Shown one piece after another: positions 59,761 to 64,000 of a stretch of DNA of 64,000 nt. Origin of the DNA: JAHECQ01 sp047638695 (GTDB lineage Bacteria; Actinomycetota; Acidimicrobiia; Acidimicrobiales; SZUA-35). Location of the stretch: the NCBI GenBank assembly GCA_047638695.1, contig JBLINY010000006.1:1-64000 (forward strand). The letters are read 5' to 3'. Position 1 is the stretch's first letter. Each line of letters opens with the position of its first letter. The notes beneath the pieces are model-generated. The model made no database searches. It was not told the DNA's origin and saw nothing but the letters and a program-made list of their open reading frames with translations. Both the position numbers and the translations under genes were made by a program.

Positions 59761-60987
59761 ATGTGCTCTGTCGCCGCTGATCTCAACCCCTTGGTGGGTC
59801 TCGTCCAGGCCTGTGATGTCACCGAGTTAGATGCCAACGGGTTGGCTTTGGCAACGTCAACAGTTCGACGGCTCGAACGCTCGCTGGCCGGATTGACGGT
59901 ACGCATCGCACAACGGTCCGATGTGCTGGCCTCCGCCGGCGCCGGTCCGTGTGCTCACGAAACCCTGTTCGGTAACCGCGAGGTCAGCAGCAACCAGGCT
60001 CGAACTGAATCGAAACGCTCCCGGGCTGCCCGATCGCTGCCCTCCATCGGCGACGCCCTCAACGAAGGTGAAACTTCGGCCGAACACCTCGACCTTCTCG
60101 CCAATGCGCTCTCGGGGTTAAGCGACGACGAGCATCAAGCGTTCACCGCCAACGAAGCCGAACTCAACGATGCGGCCCGCAACCTCCCACCCGAAGCATT
60201 CGGCCGAAAGGCAAAGGCTCTGGCCCAGCGGGCCAGCGGCGACCACGGCCGCAAAAACGCTGAAGGGCAACGAGCTGCAGCGGAGTTCAAGTCTTGGCGA
60301 GGCAAAGACGGCATGGGCCACTTCAAGGGCCGCCTCGACATCGAACGCTTCGATGCACTCACCCAGGCCATCGAACAAGAGATGGCCGGCATCGCCGCCT
60401 CCGCCCGTCACGACAACGAACCAGCCAAGAAGAACAAGCACCTCGCCGCCACCGCTCTCTGCAATCTGGTCGCCGGCGGTGACAATGGCCAAGGTCGGGC
60501 CCACATCTCACTCATCGTCGACGAGGACACCGTTCGCAAGGGCCCGCACCAGCACTCGGTGCGAGAGACGACCAACGGCGACCCCCTCGATCCGGATGCC
60601 CTCGGTCGCCTGCTTTGTGACTCGATCATCCAGAAGGTGCTCGTCGACAACCGCGGGCTACCGCTCGACGTTGGCCGCCGACACCGAACCGCAACCGATG
60701 CGCAGTGGGTCGCACTCAAGGCGATCTACACCAGCTGCGCAATGTGCGACCGCCCGATCAGCTGGTGCCAAGCACACCACATCAAGCCGTGGCATCCCGT
60801 TGCGGCGGGCGAGCCCGGCGGACCCACCGATCTCGACAATCTCGTCCCACTCTGCAGCCACCACCATCACCTGGTTCACGAGGGTGGCTGGACCATAAAA
60901 CTCCAGCCCGACCGGATGCTCGAAGCCTGCAAACCCGACGGCACGCCCGCCTACACCACCAGACCCGACCGTCTCACCGAGCAATGA
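59761..60987 (+). CDS. DUF222 plus HNH endonuclease (13E12 family)
   Basis: A 408-residue protein, the intact relative of the pseudogene at 2100-2998. The N-terminal half is DUF222 (ATSTVRRLERSLAGLTVRIA, TSAEHLDLLANALSGLS). The C-terminal HNH domain has CAMCDRPISWCQAHHIKPWH and PTDLDNLVPLCSHHHHLVHE, with the zinc Cys and the catalytic His. These genes multiply in actinobacterial genomes and are often near recombination sites; a mobile or self-copying nature is suspected but not shown. ATG 59761 is a good start. A palindrome lies about 90 bases upstream. Confidence 0.85.
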   Translation: MCSVAADLNPLVGLVQACDVTELDANGLALATSTVRRLERSLAGLTVRIAQRSDVLASAGAGPCAHETLFGNREVSSNQARTESKRSRAARSLPSIGDALNEGETSAEHLDLLANALSGLSDDEHQAFTANEAELNDAARNLPPEAFGRKAKALAQRASGDHGRKNAEGQRAAAEFKSWRGKDGMGHFKGRLDIERFDALTQAIEQEMAGIAASARHDNEPAKKNKHLAATALCNLVAGGDNGQGRAHISLIVDEDTVRKGPHQHSVRETTNGDPLDPDALGRLLCDSIIQKVLVDNRGLPLDVGRRHRTATDAQWVALKAIYTSCAMCDRPISWCQAHHIKPWHPVAAGEPGGPTDLDNLVPLCSHHHHLVHEGGWTIKLQPDRMLEACKPDGTPAYTTRPDRLTEQ

Positions 60988-61047
60988 CCCTCCACGAGCA
61001 GCGACCTTCCACCAGCAGTGACCGTCCACCAGTCTTCCTCGGCGTCG

Positions 61048-62586
61048 TTATGCCCCGCGAGGCTTCCAACGGTCTGCCGCATCTTCGACAAGCCCCGCTT
61101 TGTCGATCTTGGCAGTACCGGCCAAGGGCAACTCGGCCACAAACCACACCGCTCGTGGATGGGCATAAGCCGGGCCGTTCTCGAGCGCCCAGGTTTTGAT
61201 GGCTTCCTCGTCAGCGACCTCGCCAGCGGCGAGAACCACAAAAGCCACCGGAAGCTGCCCCTTCAGATTGTCGGCCACCGGCACCACGGCGGCTTGGTGA
61301 ACGACCGGACAGCGTTCGAGCATTTGCTCAACATCGCCGGGATAGACGTTCTCACCGGCACACGAGAACATGTCGTCGACTCGCCCAACGAAATAGTGCC
61401 AGCCGTCGCTGTCCATCGTCATCACATCACCCGTGTGATACCAGCCGTCAGTGAGCCGAGCAGCGGTGACGTCAGGCAAGTTGTGGTAGCCGCTCATGAC
61501 TCCCGGGCTGCGAGCCCACAGCTCGCCCTGCGCCCCATCACCCTCGACACTGTTGCCATCGGCATCGACCAGTTTGGTCTCGACCTCGGCCAGCGGATAG
61601 CCCACAGAAATGTCGGGGCGAGGCAAACCGTCCGGGTGACCACCGAACACGGCAACAATCTCGGTTGTGCCGTACCCATTGGTGATGACACACCCCGGGA
61701 ACAACTGCCGCGCCTGATCGAACAACGCCTGGGTCATCGGCGCCGAGCCAATCGAAAGTCGCCGCACCGAGTCACGGTTGAGCACGGCAAGCAGGTCTGG
61801 GCGAGCGAACATCAGGGCGAACATGGTCGGCACCCCCGTCATAGCGGTCACGTTGTGAAGGTCGATGGCCCGCAGATAGTCCTCGGCATCAAAGCGTCGC
61901 AACAGCACCGTGCTGCCACCCAAGCTCACCGCCATTTTCAACTGCATCTGGGCGTTCTTATGGTACATCGGCGCCGACACCAGCAAGCGCTCGTCAGGGT
62001 CCATCGGCATCACACCGCCCAGGTACTGATCGATGCTGAACAGCTGGCCGCCATGGGTGAGCAGCACCCCTTTCGGGCGCCCGGTCGATCCCGACGTGTA
62101 CATCTGCACCGCGACGTCGTCGGCGGCCATCTCCTGCACCGGCAGCGGGTCGTGGTCGATCAGCGCACCCCAATCAGCGCTGCCGAACTCGACACGTGGC
62201 ATGTCGGGCACGCGGTCAACGTTGTCCGCATCGAACAACGCCAGGGCCATGCCAGAGTCTTCGGCCACCCAGGCCAACGTGTCGGCTGGCTGACGGATGT
62301 TCAGGGGAACCGTGACCAACCCAGCTCTGGCGATTCCAAAGTAGGCGATGGCGTAGTCGACCGAATTGTCGGCAACGATCCCGACCCGATCACCCCGCTG
62401 CAGCCCCCTCGCCAGCAGCCCCGCCGCCAGTCGGCCGCAGCGCTCATCCAGTTCGTCATACCCAACGGCAACCGGCGTTGCGATATCACCGTGAGTCACA
62501 TCGAAGAAGGCGGTACGTCCCGTACCTACCCATTGGCTAAAAACGCCGCCCAGGTTCCCCCGGTCGAGTCGATGCTCGACGCTCAC
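61048..62586 (-). CDS. Acyl-CoA synthetase (ANL superfamily, FadD-like)
   Basis: A 512-residue AMP-forming ligase. The P-loop is YTSGSTGRPKGVLLTHGG, the A5 motif NGYGTTEIVAVFGG and the A7/A8 motifs WYHTGDVMTMDSDGWHYFVG and ENVYPGDVEQML. The catalytic Lys is in AGTAKIDKAG near the end. It makes acyl-CoA from acid, ATP and CoA. ATG 62586 overlaps the stop of the MDR gene upstream (ATGA at 62583-62586), so both are in one operon. Confidence 0.85.
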   Translation of the reverse strand: MSVEHRLDRGNLGGVFSQWVGTGRTAFFDVTHGDIATPVAVGYDELDERCGRLAAGLLARGLQRGDRVGIVADNSVDYAIAYFGIARAGLVTVPLNIRQPADTLAWVAEDSGMALALFDADNVDRVPDMPRVEFGSADWGALIDHDPLPVQEMAADDVAVQMYTSGSTGRPKGVLLTHGGQLFSIDQYLGGVMPMDPDERLLVSAPMYHKNAQMQLKMAVSLGGSTVLLRRFDAEDYLRAIDLHNVTAMTGVPTMFALMFARPDLLAVLNRDSVRRLSIGSAPMTQALFDQARQLFPGCVITNGYGTTEIVAVFGGHPDGLPRPDISVGYPLAEVETKLVDADGNSVEGDGAQGELWARSPGVMSGYHNLPDVTAARLTDGWYHTGDVMTMDSDGWHYFVGRVDDMFSCAGENVYPGDVEQMLERCPVVHQAAVVPVADNLKGQLPVAFVVLAAGEVADEEAIKTWALENGPAYAHPRAVWFVAELPLAGTAKIDKAGLVEDAADRWKPRGA

Positions 62587-63587
62587 GGAGCGATCACGAC
62601 CTTGCCAAAGAACTGCCGCTCCTCGATGAGTCGCATGGCCTCGGCTCCCTCCTCCAGGGGGAGCACCTTGTCGACCACTGGCTTCAGCCGGCCATCAGCC
62701 ACCATCGCCAGCAGCGCTTCGAGGTCCTCGCGCTTCCAGCCATTCGAACCACGAACGTCCATCTCGGCCGTCCAGATAAATCGAATGTCGGTTGGTGGAT
62801 CGAAGCCAGCCGTGGCTCCACACGTAAGCAGCCGTCCGCCCATCTTCACCATCCGGAGGGTCTGTGGCCAGGTGTCACCACCGGTGAAGTTCACCACAAC
62901 ATCCCAGCCACCGCCGCTGAAAAGCGAGCCCGTGCGCTCCTTGGTGAACGCAGCGATATCGGTGGTCGAGTAGTCGACCGTCTCGTCAGCACCAATCGCC
63001 TCGAGCGCTGCGCACTTCTCGGCTGAACCGGCCGCTCCAACGACGTGCGCTCCGACCATCTTGGCCAACAACACACAACACGAACCAACACCACCCGACG
63101 CGCCAAGCACGAACACCGTCTCACCTTCGGACACGCCGCCACGGGTGAACATCATGCGATGGGCCGTTCCGTAGGCCACAGGTAGGCAACTGGCATCGGC
63201 GGCAGAAACGCTGTCGGGCAGTGCGATCAGTTGGCGAGCATCGACAATCACGTACTCGGCATACGCGCCCCACTTGGTGTCGCCAATCATTTGGATTCGG
63301 CCGTCGTCGGTCCACTGAACAGGGTCGACCAACACTCGGTCACCGGTCGACCAGCCGGTGACGCCAGCTCCAAGCAAATCAACCGATCCAGCGGCGTCAC
63401 AGCCCGGGATCATCGGCAGAGGTGTCTTGATACCGGGCATACCCCGACGGGTGAAGACATCGTGATAATTCAAAGAGCAGGCTTCGACCGCTACGCGCAC
63501 CTCGCCCGGCCCCGGCTCGGGTGTGTCGATGTCGCGGTACTCGAGCACCTCGAGCCCACCGTGTTCCTCAAACACCACTGCCTTCAT
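62583..63587 (-). CDS. Zinc-binding alcohol dehydrogenase/quinone oxidoreductase-family (MDR) reductase
   Basis: A 334-residue MDR enzyme. MKAVVFEEHGGLEVLEYRDI starts the GroES-like domain, and VFVLGASGGVGSCCVLLAKM is the NADPH loop. DVVVNFTGGDTWPQTLRMVK and DKVLPLEEGAEAMRLIEERQ are family-typical. It lacks the Cys-x2-Cys-x2-Cys-x7-Cys zinc site. GGAAGGAA precedes ATG 63587 at a good distance. It is coupled to the acyl-CoA synthetase, so an enoyl- or acryloyl-CoA reductase role is plausible. Confidence 0.8.
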   Translation of the reverse strand: MKAVVFEEHGGLEVLEYRDIDTPEPGPGEVRVAVEACSLNYHDVFTRRGMPGIKTPLPMIPGCDAAGSVDLLGAGVTGWSTGDRVLVDPVQWTDDGRIQMIGDTKWGAYAEYVIVDARQLIALPDSVSAADASCLPVAYGTAHRMMFTRGGVSEGETVFVLGASGGVGSCCVLLAKMVGAHVVGAAGSAEKCAALEAIGADETVDYSTTDIAAFTKERTGSLFSGGGWDVVVNFTGGDTWPQTLRMVKMGGRLLTCGATAGFDPPTDIRFIWTAEMDVRGSNGWKREDLEALLAMVADGRLKPVVDKVLPLEEGAEAMRLIEERQFFGKVVIAP

Positions 63588-63654
63588 CCGATTCCTTCCG
63601 TCTTCTCGCCGCATCCCGGGGAGACCCGGAATCTAGTGGCCTACTGTCCTGGCT

Positions 63655-64000
63655 ATGAAGACAGAGAACACGGGAAGGCCGCTTCTTCGGGCAGAAGACC
63701 CATCGCTGCTGCGCGGTCATGCAATATTCACCGCCGACGTTCGCGATCCCCTTTTGGACGGCGCCGCCTTCGTTGCCTTCGTCCGCTCCCCTGTTGCGGC
63801 CGGCATCATCACCAACATCGACGCCACAGGGGCACGTGACATGCCCGGCGTACTCACCGCCGTCACCGGCACCGACATCGACGACCTCGCCCCCTACAGC
63901 CTGGCGTTTGGCGAAGCGCAACCACTGCTGCCGTCGACCAAGGTCAGCTTTGCCGGGCAGGTGGTGGCGGCCGTCGTTGCTCGCACCGAAGCCCAAGCCG
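63655..64000 (+). CDS. Molybdenum hydroxylase large subunit, 5' part (runs off the right edge)
   Basis: ATG 63655 opens a frame that has no stop before the window ends. Its translation (LLRGHAIFTADVRDPLLDGA, AFVRSPVAAGIITNIDATGA, MPGVLTAVTGTDIDDL, FAGQVVAAVVARTEAQA) aligns with the N-terminal part of xanthine dehydrogenase/CoxL large subunits and with the start of the large subunit at 37993-40386. It is divergent from the MDR gene. It suggests a second molybdenum hydroxylase in the genome near this locus. Confidence 0.75.
   Translation, partial: MKTENTGRPLLRAEDPSLLRGHAIFTADVRDPLLDGAAFVAFVRSPVAAGIITNIDATGARDMPGVLTAVTGTDIDDLAPYSLAFGEAQPLLPSTKVSFAGQVVAAVVARTEAQA

Noticed and set aside
61018..62973. 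651-residue plus-strand open frame
   Set aside because: Antisense shadow of the acyl-CoA synthetase and MDR genes; no domain on the plus strand.

Overview
The window is GC-rich, densely coded bacterial chromosome. Its gene content points to an actinobacterium, most likely of the Acidimicrobiia (Ilumatobacter-like) type: a WhiB-family regulator, a two-domain DUF427 protein, a DUF2236 (MpaB-like) oxygenase, a DUF222-HNH nuclease, MMPL transporter, NrtS, and many acyl-CoA, Rieske, PhyH and molybdenum-hydroxylase enzymes. The taxon is inferred from these families only. No rRNA, tRNA, CRISPR array, prophage or insertion sequence was recognised.

Layout. 1-7.5 kb: acyl-CoA/lipid enzymes (CaiB end, TesB, SDR), a decayed DUF222-HNH gene, a cupin, an alpha/beta hydrolase with a Cys nucleophile, a VOC protein, an MFS carrier and a PhyH dioxygenase. 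7.5-12.7 kb: DUF2236 protein, WhiB coupled to an FAD oxidoreductase, small proteins, a frameshifted DUF427 gene. 12.8-22.8 kb: an export/stress island (ABC-2 exporter, quinone-oxidoreductase, MMPL pump, large LuxR/MalT-type regulator, ACT-like small protein, PAP2 phosphatase) with one perfect palindrome present at both promoter regions. 22.8-27.6 kb: broken NAD(P)HX epimerase, OsmC, LLM flavin enzyme, then three dodecin genes (one fused to a Usp-like domain) and a TetR regulator, with a shared operator-like element. 27.7-31.4 kb: broken discoidin lipoprotein, D-aminoacylase-like amidohydrolase, broken CGNR regulator, PNPOx protein. 31.5-37.9 kb: surface-glycan cluster (GT4, two methyltransferases, LPG-synthase-type membrane protein, DUF2142 protein, GT2). 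38-44 kb: one translationally coupled operon of Rieske oxygenase, M29/NicX-like protein and the three subunits of a molybdenum hydroxylase, which looks like a catabolic unit. 44-51.7 kb: a strongly decayed stretch (metallopeptidase, TetR, ABC ATPase, histidine kinase and response regulator remnants) holding intact PhyH and cupin genes and a cholesterol-dependent-cytolysin-like lipoprotein. 51.7-64 kb: class V aminotransferase, OmpA-type protein, TetR, PHA synthase and depolymerase-like hydrolase, two exported proteins, intact DUF222-HNH, acyl-CoA synthetase, MDR reductase, and the start of another molybdenum hydroxylase.

Two themes run through the window. First, several genes are broken by single-base changes in short homopolymers or by small tandem duplications; these are either genuine decay or assembly error, and raw reads would decide. 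Second, short tandem repeats with periods of 12-18 bp sit inside or at the ends of coding sequences, the most striking being seven 18-bp units inside a receiver domain.
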